Below are positions 21,442-29,170 of a stretch of DNA of 64,000 bases, piece by piece. The stretch covers positions 1,240,001 through 1,304,000 of the forward strand of contig NZ_CP014855.1 of NCBI RefSeq assembly GCF_002214385.1. The letters run 5' to 3'. The stretch is from Thermococcus gorgonarius. GTDB lineage: Archaea; Methanobacteriota_B; Thermococci; Thermococcales; Thermococcaceae. Each line of letters starts with the position of its first letter. The stretch's first letter is position 1. A program made the position numbers and the translations under genes. A model generated the notes under the pieces. It made no database searches. It was not told where the DNA came from and worked only from the letters and a program-made list of their open reading frames with translations.

Positions 21442-21615
21442 ATGAGAAGGGCACAGGCTGCGATAGAATACTTAATGATGATAGCTGTAGCCCTCATGAT
21501 GGTTGCAATAGTAATAAGGTACGTAAAGCAGGCAGCAGAGCAGACCGGAAAGACAATAAATGAATCAACTAAAAAAATAGCTAGTTATGTAAACGAAAGC
21601 TGGGAGGACGTTTAA
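21442..21615 (+). CDS. class III signal peptide mini-pilin
   Basis: A 57-aa protein preceded by a strong RBS GGAGGTGATAAT. The N-terminus MRRAQAAIEYLMMIAVALMMVAI has a positively charged leader, then a QxxxEY motif and a hydrophobic helix, as in archaeal type IV pilin-like class III signal peptides cut by EppA/FlaK-type peptidase before the Gln. The mature part would be about 53 residues, with a short hydrophilic tail containing potential N-glycosylation sites (NES). It stands alone between the isomerase-like gene and RuBisCO. TATA TTTTAAATATT lies near 21400. Confidence 0.8.
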   Translation: MRRAQAAIEYLMMIAVALMMVAIVIRYVKQAAEQTGKTINESTKKIASYVNESWEDV

Positions 21616-21634
21616 AATTTAGAAGAAAGATAAG

Positions 21635-22969
21635 TCAAACGGGGGTAACGTGGCCCCACTTCTCCAAAGCCCTTGCCAGTTCTTTATGGGTTTTCGCGTA
21701 TTCATCGAGTGGGATTCCCTGCATGATGGCATCGATGGCCTGTCTGACCGCCATTGCTCCTGCCTTTGGCCCGTCTGGGTGGCCCATCGTTCCACCGCCG
21801 AGCTGCAAAACGATGTCCTTTCCGAGGGCTTCTATGACGGGCTGGATGTTGCCGGGGTGAAGTCCTCCAGAGCTCGTCGGGAAGACGGGCTTGATGTGGT
21901 AAAACTTCTGCTCAAGGTGATAGACATCGTTCTCGTCCGGAACGTAGTGGTCCTCGGTGATTATCCTCTTGTACTGGATGACCTCCCACTTCTCGCCCTC
22001 CATCTTGCCGGCCCCAGCGGTGCCGATGTGGAGCTGGTCAACGCCGATGACGCGGTAGAGCTTGGCCAGGACGAACATCGAGATGCCGTGGTACTTATAG
22101 CGGGCAAAGGCGGTGTGCATCGCTCTGTGGGCGTGCAAAGCTATGCCGTAGTCTTCGGCAAGCTCGCGGATGTAGTCGAGGACGCCCCAGCCGAGGACGA
22201 CAACGTCAACCATCGCGTGGGGAACGCCGTAGTCGGCGAGTATTTCAAGCCTCTGCTCCATCTCGAGTATTGGCGAGGTAATGTTAGCGAACCATGTCTT
22301 CTTTTCTCCAGTCTCGTTTTCTGCCTTCTCCATGGCCTTGGTGACGACCTTAACGCGCTCCTCGAAGCGGTTGTACCACGGGCTGGTGAGGTTCTCGTCA
22401 TCCTTTAGATAATCTGCTCCACCGGTGTAAAGGTCGAGGGCAAGCTTGTAGAGCTCTTCCGGCGAGTAGCCTACCTTCGGCTTTGGAACAACACCATAGA
22501 GCGGTCTGTCGTAGATTTCGAGCTTCTTTCTGACACCCTCGATCCCGAAGGCCGGTCCCGGGTAGTTCCGGAGGAACTTCTCCGGAAGATAGATGTCCTC
22601 AAGGCGGAGCCACTCAACGCGCTTCATTCCAAAGACGTTGCCAGCTATACTCGCGAGGAAGCCGGGCATGTTGCCCTCCTCAAAGATGTGCTCCGGGTAG
22701 GCAATCCTGACGATCCAGCTGCCGTCACCCATGTCAACGAAGTCGTAGGCCTTGGCTGACATGTCGGCCCAGCGCTCCTCCTCGTACCAGGGATAAAGGG
22801 TCGTCCAGGTTCCGGTCGAGCTCTCGGCGGCAACTGCACCTGCCGCCTGCTCGATCGTGTATCCCTCTGCCGGAGTAACGCGGAAAACGGCTATTACGTC
22901 CCTCTTCTTATTGGGCTCGTAGCCCTTGTCCACGTAGTAGTCGTATATCTTATCAAACTTCTCAACCAT
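21635..22969 (-). CDS. rbcL: form III ribulose-1,5-bisphosphate carboxylase
   Basis: Carboxylates RuBP made from AMP by the Thermococcales AMP phosphorylase/ribose-1,5-bisphosphate isomerase pathway, giving 3-phosphoglycerate from nucleosides. The 444-aa protein is close to the Thermococcus kodakarensis enzyme. Visible active-site motifs are GVVPKPKVGYSPEE (substrate Lys), GADYLKDDENL (carbamylated Lys and metal acidic residues), HAHRAMH, and PTSSGGLHPGNI with LQLGGGTMGHPDG (phosphate site). The ATG at 22969 follows GGAGGTG. An inverted repeat covers the expected transcription start. Confidence 0.96.
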   Translation of the reverse strand: MVEKFDKIYDYYVDKGYEPNKKRDVIAVFRVTPAEGYTIEQAAGAVAAESSTGTWTTLYPWYEEERWADMSAKAYDFVDMGDGSWIVRIAYPEHIFEEGNMPGFLASIAGNVFGMKRVEWLRLEDIYLPEKFLRNYPGPAFGIEGVRKKLEIYDRPLYGVVPKPKVGYSPEELYKLALDLYTGGADYLKDDENLTSPWYNRFEERVKVVTKAMEKAENETGEKKTWFANITSPILEMEQRLEILADYGVPHAMVDVVVLGWGVLDYIRELAEDYGIALHAHRAMHTAFARYKYHGISMFVLAKLYRVIGVDQLHIGTAGAGKMEGEKWEVIQYKRIITEDHYVPDENDVYHLEQKFYHIKPVFPTSSGGLHPGNIQPVIEALGKDIVLQLGGGTMGHPDGPKAGAMAVRQAIDAIMQGIPLDEYAKTHKELARALEKWGHVTPV

Positions 22970-22982
22970 TTTCAGCACCTCC

Positions 22983-23027
22983 AATATTTCTGAGGTAAAT
23001 ATTATCTTATCAGAGGACTATAAAAAT
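22983..23027 (-). promoter_or_regulatory. rbcL promoter with inverted repeat at the start site
   Basis: AATATTT (22983-22989) and AAATATT (22997-23003) form a perfect 7-bp inverted repeat with 7-nt spacer. The minus-strand TATA box GATTTTTATAGT lies at about 23018-23028, so the predicted start (about 22998) falls inside the repeat. This is a repressor-like arrangement, perhaps nucleoside-responsive. Confidence 0.5.
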
Positions 23028-23029
23028 CT

Positions 23030-23260
23030 ATTGACCATATCTGAGTACTAAAGAACAGAAAGATTGAACAACATTAAAGCGAGCTTACGTCGTTTCAGGC
23101 AACTTCGGAGGTGTTTCCAAAACACGCAGAGATATTGCCCCCTCATCCCTAACAGGTTAAGGCCCCTCAATTCCAACCACCATCATCCAGCACGTCTTTG
23201 TGGCTTAAGTTCTAACTCGCTCATCTAAAATCGGCTGAAATATGCCCTAAAAACACCGTT
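23030..23260. other. 230-nt stretch with no gene assigned
   Basis: Between the rbcL promoter and the histone promoter I see no open frame with an RBS and no tRNA. A degenerate set of C/D-like boxes on the minus strand (GATGA near 23220, ATGATGG near 23170) lacks a proper CTGA and is not accepted. A long upstream region for the histone gene is the simplest reading. Confidence 0.4.
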
Positions 23261-23263
23261 TTT

Positions 23264-23281
23264 CCGAAAGGTTTATATATC
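23264..23281 (+). promoter_or_regulatory. strong BRE/TATA promoter of the histone gene
   Basis: CCGAAAGGTTTATATATC contains a consensus BRE (CGAAAG) and TATA box (TTTATATAT). A leader of about 35 nt and the RBS GGAGGTG (23327-23333) follow, in keeping with an abundant protein. Confidence 0.75.
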
Positions 23282-23339
23282 ACTTTGCTCCTAATTTAAA
23301 ACGCAGAAACCTTCAAAAAGCAATAAGGAGGTGTTGTGA

Positions 23340-23543
23340 ATGGCCGAGCTTCCAATTGCCCCGGTTGACAGGCTTATAAGGAAGGCCGGTGCTGCCCGCG
23401 TTAGCGAGGAGGCCGCCAAGGTTCTCGCCGAGCACCTTGAGGAGAAGGCCCTTGAGATAGCCAAGAAGGCCGTTGCCCTTGCCCACCACGCCGGCAGAAA
23501 GACCGTTAAGGCCGAGGACATCAAGCTTGCCATCAAGAGCTGA
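23340..23543 (+). CDS. archaeal histone
   Basis: A 67-aa minimal histone fold (three helices, no tails): [67 protein letters not shown]. It forms dimers and extended hypernucleosomes that wrap DNA. The R of [10 protein letters not shown], the RVSEEA loop and the RKTV loop with T are DNA contacts conserved in HMfB and Thermococcus HTkA/HTkB. Strong promoter and RBS. A T-run follows the stop codon. Confidence 0.97.
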   Translation: MAELPIAPVDRLIRKAGAARVSEEAAKVLAEHLEEKALEIAKKAVALAHHAGRKTVKAEDIKLAIKS

Positions 23544-23550
23544 TGGCGCT

Positions 23551-23563
23551 TCCTTTTTTCTTC
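23551..23563 (+). terminator. T-run terminator after the histone gene
   Basis: TCCTTTTTTCTTC begins 8 nt after the histone stop codon, a standard archaeal oligo-T terminator. Confidence 0.55.
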
Positions 23564-23574
23564 CACTTTCTGGG

Positions 23575-24069
23575 TTACCAGAGCTTTATCCTTCTGACAC
23601 TGATATTCTCCCCACTTATCTCAAGGATGGCGAATCCTGGAGAGTCGAAGCGGGGGAAGACTGGAGAACCGGGGTTTAAAAGATGAACTCTTCTCCCGTA
23701 TAAAGAGTACGTGTCATAATAAAACTTATGAGTATGCCCAAAAACGAGAACGTCAGCGTCCATCTCAAGGGCCTTAAGGGTAAGGAAATGGGCGTTTAGA
23801 GAGACGAACTGGTGACCATGGACCATTCCAACGGACACATCACCGAACCTCTCAACCCTCTCTTCCGGCAGGTTCGCCCTGTCGACGTTCCCCCTCACTG
23901 CCAATGTCGGGGCGATTTCCTCAAGCTTTTCAAGGAGCTCGGGAGCGGTAATATCGCCCGCGTGAAGAATCATGTCGGGGGAAATTTCTTTAAGATGATC
24001 AAAGAGAAAAATGGGGAGATTCTTCGTCTTATCGCCGTAGTGAGTATCGCTGACAACTGCAAGCTTCAT
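23575..24069 (-). CDS. YfcE/MJ0936-family metallophosphodiesterase
   Basis: A 164-aa calcineurin-like phosphoesterase. All metal ligands are seen: VVSDTHYGD (DxH), HAGDIT (GD), VRGNVDRANLP (GNxD), VGMVHGHQF (GH) and VFGHTHKFYYD (GHxH). Family members hydrolyse model phosphodiesters and 2',3'- or other cyclic nucleotides; the natural substrate is unknown. The gene starts 4 nt after the tfb stop and is third in a gar1-tfb operon. Confidence 0.9.
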   Translation of the reverse strand: MKLAVVSDTHYGDKTKNLPIFLFDHLKEISPDMILHAGDITAPELLEKLEEIAPTLAVRGNVDRANLPEERVERFGDVSVGMVHGHQFVSLNAHFLTLKALEMDADVLVFGHTHKFYYDTYSLYGRRVHLLNPGSPVFPRFDSPGFAILEISGENISVRRIKLW

Positions 24070-24073
24070 ATTC

Positions 24074-24985
24074 TCACATCGGCACCTTTATGCCAAGCTT
24101 TTCAACGAGCTCTTTGTAGCGATTTCTGACAGTTACCTCGGTAACGTTCGCAACTTCGGCAACTTCCCTCTGGGTCTTTTTCTCACCTTCGAGCAGGGAA
24201 GCAACGTAAAGGGCAGCGGCGGCAAGACCGGTAGGACCTTTCCCGCTCGTGATGCCCATTCTTATAGCTTCCTGAAGTATCTCCTTGGCCCTTTTCTTCG
24301 TCCGTGCACTCACACCTAGGGCGTCCCCAAAGCGGTCAACGTAGTCTATTGGGCTGGTCGGACGCAGGTTCAAACCAAGTCCACGGGCCATAAAGCGGTA
24401 GCTTCTTCCAATCTCCTTTTTGGTAACCTTCGAATACCGCGCTATCTCGTCCAATGTTCTTGGCACGCCTTCCATCCTGCAGGCAGCGTAAAGTGCAGCG
24501 GATACCATTCCCTCAATAGAACGGCCGCGGATGAGCTTTTTCATAACGGCCTTTCGGTACAGCGCGGCCGCCTGCTCCTTTACTCTCTTGGGAAGTCTCA
24601 TCTGAGCAGCCATTCTGTCGAGCTCGCTGAGTGCAAATGCAAGGTTCCTCTCGGCGGCATCGTTTATGCGCATCCTTCTCTGCCACATTCTGAGACGTCT
24701 CATCTTGCTTCGGTACATACCGGTTATCTGGTTCCCGTGTATATCCCTATCGCGCCAGTCTATGTCGGTGGAGAGGCCCTTGTCATGAATCATAAGCGTC
24801 ATCGGCGCACCGGTCCTAACTCGCTTGGCCCGCTGATCCGGATCGAAAGCCCTCCACTCAGGTCCTTCATCGACTATGTTCTCCTCAAGAACGTAGCCAC
24901 AGTTTGCACAGACGAGCTCTCCCCTACTTCTATCATAAAAAAACTCCGTTGAACCGCAAACGGGACAGACCTTCCTATCGGCCAA
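24074..24985 (-). CDS. tfb: transcription initiation factor TFB
   Basis: A 303-aa TFB, the archaeal TFIIB, which binds TBP-TATA and BRE and recruits RNA polymerase. The N-terminal zinc ribbon is CPVCG and CANCG (residues 7-29). The B-reader/linker contains [21 protein letters not shown], and two cyclin repeats cover about residues 105-300. The last helix ends in [14 protein letters not shown], the BRE-recognition helix-turn-helix. It starts with TTG, supported by GGGGTGAG 7 nt upstream. It lies 6 nt after gar1. A second TFB, common in Thermococcales, is not in the window. Confidence 0.95.
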   Translation of the reverse strand: MADRKVCPVCGSTEFFYDRSRGELVCANCGYVLEENIVDEGPEWRAFDPDQRAKRVRTGAPMTLMIHDKGLSTDIDWRDRDIHGNQITGMYRSKMRRLRMWQRRMRINDAAERNLAFALSELDRMAAQMRLPKRVKEQAAALYRKAVMKKLIRGRSIEGMVSAALYAACRMEGVPRTLDEIARYSKVTKKEIGRSYRFMARGLGLNLRPTSPIDYVDRFGDALGVSARTKKRAKEILQEAIRMGITSGKGPTGLAAAALYVASLLEGEKKTQREVAEVANVTEVTVRNRYKELVEKLGIKVPM

Positions 24986-24991
24986 AGGCTC

Positions 24992-25291
24992 TCACCCCCT
25001 CCTTTTGGGGGCGGGGCGTTTCTTAACGCGCCGGGATTGCTTTTCTTTCCCTCGGCCTTTGGCCTTCCTAGTGTCAACGTAGAGCACAGCACCAACGTAA
25101 TCGGAGGGATTCCTGACGCGCGGTTTAACAGCTATAAACGGTGCCTTTACGGGACCAAAAACATCCTTAACAACGCCCACAAAGTTCAGGTTCTTATCAA
25201 CAACTCTATCGTTGAGATTGGGTACCCAAGAACTGCGAAGGATCAAAAAGCCCTGCTTGGCATAGTGAGAAACCTTGCCCAGTCTCTTCAT
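24992..25291 (-). CDS. gar1: H/ACA ribonucleoprotein protein Gar1
   Basis: A 99-aa small beta-barrel protein that binds Cbf5 and controls substrate turnover in H/ACA-guided pseudouridylation. The core MKRLGKVSHYAKQGFLILRS, LNDRVVDKNLNFVGVVKDVFGPVKAPFIAVKP and a basic C-terminus (KAKGRGKEKQSRRVKKRPAPKRRG) match archaeal Gar1. The ATG at 25291 follows GGTGGGG; the extra seven residues of the longer frame are not supported. First gene of the gar1-tfb-phosphoesterase operon. On the minus strand, BRE CCGAAACG and TATA TTTATAAATC lie at about 25340-25358. Confidence 0.92.
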   Translation of the reverse strand: MKRLGKVSHYAKQGFLILRSSWVPNLNDRVVDKNLNFVGVVKDVFGPVKAPFIAVKPRVRNPSDYVGAVLYVDTRKAKGRGKEKQSRRVKKRPAPKRRG

Positions 25292-25379
25292 AGCCCCACC
25301 CCAGAACGACATTTCCTTTTAAAGTTTTCGATTAATTGATTTATAAACGTTTCGGTCATCTGCAAAAAGTTTTTAAGAG

Positions 25380-25530
25380 GTAAATCGCTAGTAATGGAAT
25401 TTAGACCACCCATACAGACAGCAATTTTTGTTTTGTACATAGACGGCACTGCGTTTAGCAAATTTATGTCAAAAAAACGCTTATAAAGTGGTCTTATTAT
25501 CAGATACCAGTCAACATGGAGGTTGAAACC
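25380..25530 (+). promoter_or_regulatory. leader and promoter of the purine permease gene
   Basis: BRE-like AAAAAAACG and TATA box CTTATAAAG (25480-25488) predict a start near 25510. The RBS GGAGG (25518-25522) precedes the ATG at 25531. Upstream bases 25380-25470 are A+T-rich without a clear palindrome or riboswitch fold. Confidence 0.55.
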
Positions 25531-26868
25531 ATGGGATGGTTTGAAAAGTACTTCGAATTTGAAAGGTACGGCACCGATATGAAGACTGAAATCCTAGCAG
25601 GTGTTACCACCTTCATGACTATGGCCTACATCCTCTTCGTCAACCCTGCGATACTCAGCGATGCCATGGGTAAAGAGGCATTCAACTCGCTGGTGGCAGT
25701 TACAGCCCTCTCAGCAGGTTTCGCGACAATCCTGATGGGCCTCTACGCCAAGAAGCCCTTCGCCCTCGCTCCGGGAATGGGCCTCAACGCATACTTCGCC
25801 TACAGCGTCGTCCTCGGGATGGGCTACGACTGGAGGATAGCCCTCGCGGCGGTCTTCGTCGAGGGGCTGATATTCATAGCCCTCAGCGTCACCAAGGTCA
25901 GAAGCGCGATAATCCACGCCATCCCCCTCAGCCAGAAGTACGCCGTTGGAGCTGGAATCGGGCTCTTCCTCGTCTTCATCGGCCTCAACGATGTGGGCCT
26001 TCTCACCGCCGTCGTCAACGACTCAGGTGTCCTCCAGTTCACCGGGCTGAACGCAAGCGCCCTCGCGAGCAAGGAGATAGTGCTCTTCTTCTTCGGCCTC
26101 TTCCTCGCGGCGATACTCATATCGCTCCGCATCAAAGGGGCTTTGCTGATCTCGATAATAACCACCAGCGTCCTAGGCTGGCTGACTGGGGCCGCCCCCT
26201 GGCCCGACCACCTGTTCTCAACGCCTGACATAAGCTACACCTTCCTCAAGATGGATCTCAAGGGGCTTCTCAACGTCGGGGCACTGGGAGTCATCTTCGC
26301 CTTCTTCATGGTGGACTTCTTTGACACCCTCGGAACGGTCACCGGGCTCAGCGCCAAGGCCGGCTTCCTGACGAAGGACGGAAAGGTCCCGGATGCTGAG
26401 AAAGTTCTCCTGACCGATGCAATAGGAACCACCATCGGTGCCGTCCTGGGAACCTCAACCGTCACGACCTACATTGAGAGCGCCGCGGGAATAGAGGAGG
26501 GCGGAAGGACGGGAATGACTGCTCTTGTTACCGGTCTGCTCTTCCTCGGAATCGGTCTCTTCATAGCACCCCTGGCCCAAGCGATACCGGCCTTCGCAAC
26601 AGCACCTGCGCTCGTCATAGTCGGCTATTACATGCTCAGCGCCGTCAAGGAGATAGACTTCACCGACCACACAGAGGCCATTCCGGCATTCCTCGTGCTC
26701 GTCATGATACCCTACACCTACTCGATAGCAGATGGAATAGGGGCTGGCTTCATCAGCTACACGCTGCTCAAGCTATTCAGCGGGCGCGGAAGGGAGCTTC
26801 ACCCGCTCATGTACGCCCTGGCAATTGTGTTCCTGGCCTACTTCGCCTACCTCAGTGGAGTCTTTTGA
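25531..26868 (+). CDS. NCS2-family purine permease (AzgA-like)
   Basis: A 445-aa, roughly 12-14 TM membrane transporter for adenine, guanine, hypoxanthine or xanthine. The sequence starts GWFEKYFEFERYGTDMKTEILAGVTTFMTMAYILFVNPAIL, the AzgA N-terminal signature. It also has KPFALAPGMGLNAYFAY, the substrate-site motif VDFFDTLGTVTGLSAKAGFL, and GTSTVTTYIESAAGIEEGGRTGMTA. The ATG at 25531 uses GGAGGTTG as RBS; an in-frame ATG at 25516 is an alternative. Import of purine bases fits the nucleoside/RuBisCO metabolism of the organism. Confidence 0.9.
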   Translation: MGWFEKYFEFERYGTDMKTEILAGVTTFMTMAYILFVNPAILSDAMGKEAFNSLVAVTALSAGFATILMGLYAKKPFALAPGMGLNAYFAYSVVLGMGYDWRIALAAVFVEGLIFIALSVTKVRSAIIHAIPLSQKYAVGAGIGLFLVFIGLNDVGLLTAVVNDSGVLQFTGLNASALASKEIVLFFFGLFLAAILISLRIKGALLISIITTSVLGWLTGAAPWPDHLFSTPDISYTFLKMDLKGLLNVGALGVIFAFFMVDFFDTLGTVTGLSAKAGFLTKDGKVPDAEKVLLTDAIGTTIGAVLGTSTVTTYIESAAGIEEGGRTGMTALVTGLLFLGIGLFIAPLAQAIPAFATAPALVIVGYYMLSAVKEIDFTDHTEAIPAFLVLVMIPYTYSIADGIGAGFISYTLLKLFSGRGRELHPLMYALAIVFLAYFAYLSGVF

Positions 26869-26872
26869 GGCC

Positions 26873-26881
26873 CTTTTTTTA
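26873..26881 (+). terminator. T-run terminator after the permease
   Basis: A CTTTTTTTA run follows the permease stop codon directly, before the convergent DtxR-type gene. Confidence 0.5.
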
Positions 26882-26919
26882 CCATTTTAAAGGTTTAAAG
26901 GAGTAAAGAAGAGCGGTGT

Positions 26920-27360
26920 TCATTCTGAAGCTTTTTCGTTCTCGGATAGCTTCTCCTTGAGGAACTGCTTGAGAACGTATGGACACTGTTCACGAATAAA
27001 CTGGGCAAATTCCCTAATCCGCTCAACAGTTATATCGTGAACGTAGTGCTCAAACTGACAGGCGTCTTGTTCGGCTATCTCGGGCGGGATCCCAAGAACC
27101 TCAATAAAGAACTCAGTTAGAAGCTTGTGCTTTAAATAGGTACTTTCCGCGATCTCTTTACCCTTCTCTGTCAGCAGTATGCGGTCGTACTTCTCGTATT
27201 CAACTAGCCCTTTTTCGCTGAGCTTTTTGAGGGCATCAACAACGCTTGGGGGCTTCACGTGAAGGGCCTTTGCTATGTCCTTGACCCGGATTACTCCCTT
27301 ATTCTTGTGGAGCAGGTACATCGTCTCAAGATATTCCTCTTCCCTCTTCGTTATTTCCAA
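26920..27360 (-). CDS. DtxR/MntR/SirR-family metal-dependent regulator
   Basis: A 146-aa iron or manganese-responsive repressor. The winged HTH lies in residues 1-65 (EEEYLETMYLLHKNKGVIRVKDIAKALHVKPPSVVDALKKLSEKGLVEYEKYDRILLT). The dimerisation/metal domain carries potential ligands in KHKLLTEFFIEVLG, EQDACQFEHYVHD and EQCPY. The TTG at 27360 is placed just after GGTGGTGGGG, so I prefer it to the GTG at 27369, which lies inside that RBS. There is no C-terminal SH3 domain, as in MntR. Likely targets are metal transporters elsewhere. Confidence 0.85.
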   Translation of the reverse strand: MEITKREEEYLETMYLLHKNKGVIRVKDIAKALHVKPPSVVDALKKLSEKGLVEYEKYDRILLTEKGKEIAESTYLKHKLLTEFFIEVLGIPPEIAEQDACQFEHYVHDITVERIREFAQFIREQCPYVLKQFLKEKLSENEKASE

Positions 27361-27409
27361 CCCCACCACCAGAATTTAGGTCAGCCAAAAAGATTTAAGT
27401 AGTTTTCGT

Positions 27410-27784
27410 TCACGGGACCAGCTCAATCTCAATTCTGGATCCCTCGCTGTTGTACGCCCACACGTTTTCCCTGCTGTAGGGGTAAAACACTATCAGGTGA
27501 ACCCCACCGAACTTTGAGAAAAACCACAGATCCTGGGGCGAGGGGTCGGGTATCGGAGCTGGATGCGAGTGGACTGTACCTACTATACTATCGTCCAGGG
27601 GAAGCATCCAGGTGTTGAAAAACACGGAAGTGGGGCCGGGCCTAATGTCGGGAGCTATCAAAACCTCCTCCACGACACCGTTTTTTGCCCGGAGAAAACC
27701 CATGAACTCATTGGGATGGGCGTTTCTTGCGAGTTCGAGCAGGTAATCCAAGAGCTCCTCACGAATTCTCACTTTGGCAACCAC
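27410..27784 (-). CDS. JAMM/MPN+ domain metalloprotease-like protein
   Basis: A 124-aa single-domain JAB1/MPN+ protein. The zinc motif is complete: Glu in NEFMGFLRA, then GTVHSHPAPIPDPSPQDL (HxHPx10D). Archaeal homologues can remove ubiquitin-like SAMP modifiers from proteins or act in sulfur-carrier pathways, so a SAMP isopeptidase role is plausible. Start choice: TTG at 27799 or GTG at 27784. GAAGGTGA upstream favours 27784. A T-run separates it from ridA upstream. Confidence 0.85.
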   Translation of the reverse strand: MVAKVRIREELLDYLLELARNAHPNEFMGFLRAKNGVVEEVLIAPDIRPGPTSVFFNTWMLPLDDSIVGTVHSHPAPIPDPSPQDLWFFSKFGGVHLIVFYPYSRENVWAYNSEGSRIEIELVP

Positions 27785-27810
27785 TGGCTTCACCTTCAAA
27801 AAAATAGGGG

Positions 27811-28194
27811 TCAGAACACCGCTATAGCCTCCACCTCAAGATCGACCCCTTTGGGCAGGTTTGAGACCTCAACTACCGCTCTAGCGGGCTTGGATTCGCT
27901 GAAAAACTCTGAGTAAACCCGGTTGAACTCATCGTACTTCCCAATGTCCCTGAGGTATACCGTGACCTTTACCACGTTCTCAGCACTCCCTCCAGCGCCT
28001 TCAACGACAGAGAGGAGGTTTCTCAGGGTCTGCCTGACTTTCTCCTCAAAGCTGCCCTCAACGGGCTTTCCGGTTGTTGGATCAAGTGGGATCTGGCCCG
28101 AAATGAAGAGAAACCTCCCAGAAGCCAGGATCCCCGGGCTGTACGGCCCAATGGGGGACGGGGCCCCGGGAGGGATCACGATTTGCTTCTCCAT
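27811..28194 (-). CDS. ridA: RidA-family enamine/imine deaminase
   Basis: A 127-aa trimeric YjgF/YER057c/UK114 protein that hydrolyses reactive 2-aminoacrylate and other enamines. Signature GPYSPGILASGRFLFISGQIPLDPTTG, the conserved Arg in ESKPARAVVEVSNLPKGVDLEVEAIAV and the C-terminal Glu are present. ATG 28194 is set by GAGGTGGTG. The first bases of this RBS are box D of a C/D guide RNA that fills the gap to the upstream gene. The longer frame to 28227 would run through the guide RNA. Confidence 0.92.
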   Translation of the reverse strand: MEKQIVIPPGAPSPIGPYSPGILASGRFLFISGQIPLDPTTGKPVEGSFEEKVRQTLRNLLSVVEGAGGSAENVVKVTVYLRDIGKYDEFNRVYSEFFSESKPARAVVEVSNLPKGVDLEVEAIAVF

Positions 28195-28202
28195 TTTCAC
28201 CA

Positions 28203-28262
28203 CCTCAGCGAAGCGAAGACTCCTCATCGGAGCCCCTCAGGTGTCCTCGGCCTCATCATGGA
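28203..28262 (-). ncRNA. C/D box sRNA between a stop codon and the ridA RBS
   Basis: Read on the minus strand: box C ATGATGA (28259-28253), 12-nt guide ggccgaggacac, box D' CTGA (28240-28237), an 8-nt spacer, box C' CGATGA (28229-28224, one change from consensus), 15-nt guide, box D CTGA (28208-28205). Box C contains the TGA stop codon of the upstream gene (28258-28256). Box D shares GA with the ridA Shine-Dalgarno GAGGTGGTG (28206-28198). It must therefore be cut out of, or be read through as part of, the mRNA. Targets were not searched. Confidence 0.82.
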
Positions 28263-29050
28263 GTCTTTTCGAGGTACTTTTCAAGGCTCTTCGATGGGAC
28301 GTCAAAGGGCAGGCCAATCGTCTCAACAGCCTTTCTGAGGGCATATAATCTGGCATGGGGCTCAAATTCCCGGGGTGAAACTTCGGACGGCTGGAATTCT
28401 AAGAACCTTTCAACAACCTTCGGTATGTCAGACTTTTTAACCTTCTTAAATTCTGAAAAGGCATCCTCAATACCGGCAACATCAATATTCGCATAAACCG
28501 GGAGTTTTGTCGTTATCGTTTCGTTTATGCTCGCTAATAGTCTAGCAACGTCTGCCATTTGGGTTGAATCGTCTATTATGAGTCTCTTAACAACTATCCA
28601 CTTTCCATGCTTTGCCGTGAAGTTGATGTGGTCACTGGCGAACGGGAGAACGATTCTAACCTCGTTTAAAGGCTCCTCCGGATAGTAAACATCCACAAAC
28701 CGGGAGAGAGTTTCCCTGACAAGGAGAGCCTTTGCAACATCAAGGAGAAGCTTTTTGAGCTTTTTGTCCTCTTCGTAGATATACGAATTCAACTTTCTCG
28801 AGGTTCCAGGCGATTTAAGGGCGATTAACGTTTCGGCGAGATCACCCTTGAGGGTCTCATTGACGAGGCTAAGCACACCGGTCACGTTGATAACATCGCT
28901 GAGGTATTCCGGTATCTTCATGGAGACAGTGTTAGAGACGCTGGACAAAAAGTGGGCTACTTTAACGTGGTCATCAACATCGAGAAGCTTGTCCCCAACC
29001 TTCCAGTTCCGATGCTTTGCTGTAAATATCACATGATCCTCAACTTTCAT
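28256..29050 (-). CDS. uncharacterised protein with internal tandem duplication
   Basis: A 264-aa soluble protein made of two similar halves. Residues 5-16 read DHVIFTAKHRNWKV and residues about 137-149 read DHINFTAKHGKWIV. After each comes a matching pattern of Asp-rich turn, helix LLxSxNxT and KxPxY(x)N(I)V. No catalytic motif or membrane helix was recognised. It may belong to a small archaeal DUF family, but I cannot name it with certainty. Its TGA stop is inside box C of the downstream C/D sRNA. The RBS is weak (GAGGGATGGG). Confidence 0.7.
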   Translation of the reverse strand: MKVEDHVIFTAKHRNWKVGDKLLDVDDHVKVAHFLSSVSNTVSMKIPEYLSDVINVTGVLSLVNETLKGDLAETLIALKSPGTSRKLNSYIYEEDKKLKKLLLDVAKALLVRETLSRFVDVYYPEEPLNEVRIVLPFASDHINFTAKHGKWIVVKRLIIDDSTQMADVARLLASINETITTKLPVYANIDVAGIEDAFSEFKKVKKSDIPKVVERFLEFQPSEVSPREFEPHARLYALRKAVETIGLPFDVPSKSLEKYLEKTP

Positions 29051-29170
29051 TTCCCATCCCTCAACCCTGATTACCGGTGAGGTATTTTAGCTTTTCTTTC
29101 TCTTAAGATAAAGTTATAAACCACACCTCGGAGCCTTTACCATCAGAGAAACGTTTCGAGAGGGATGGGG

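Noticed and set aside
23150-23230. C/D-like boxes in the rbcL-histone intergenic region
   Set aside because: Only degenerate boxes (GATGA, ATGATGG, CTGG) and no CTGA at the expected distance.
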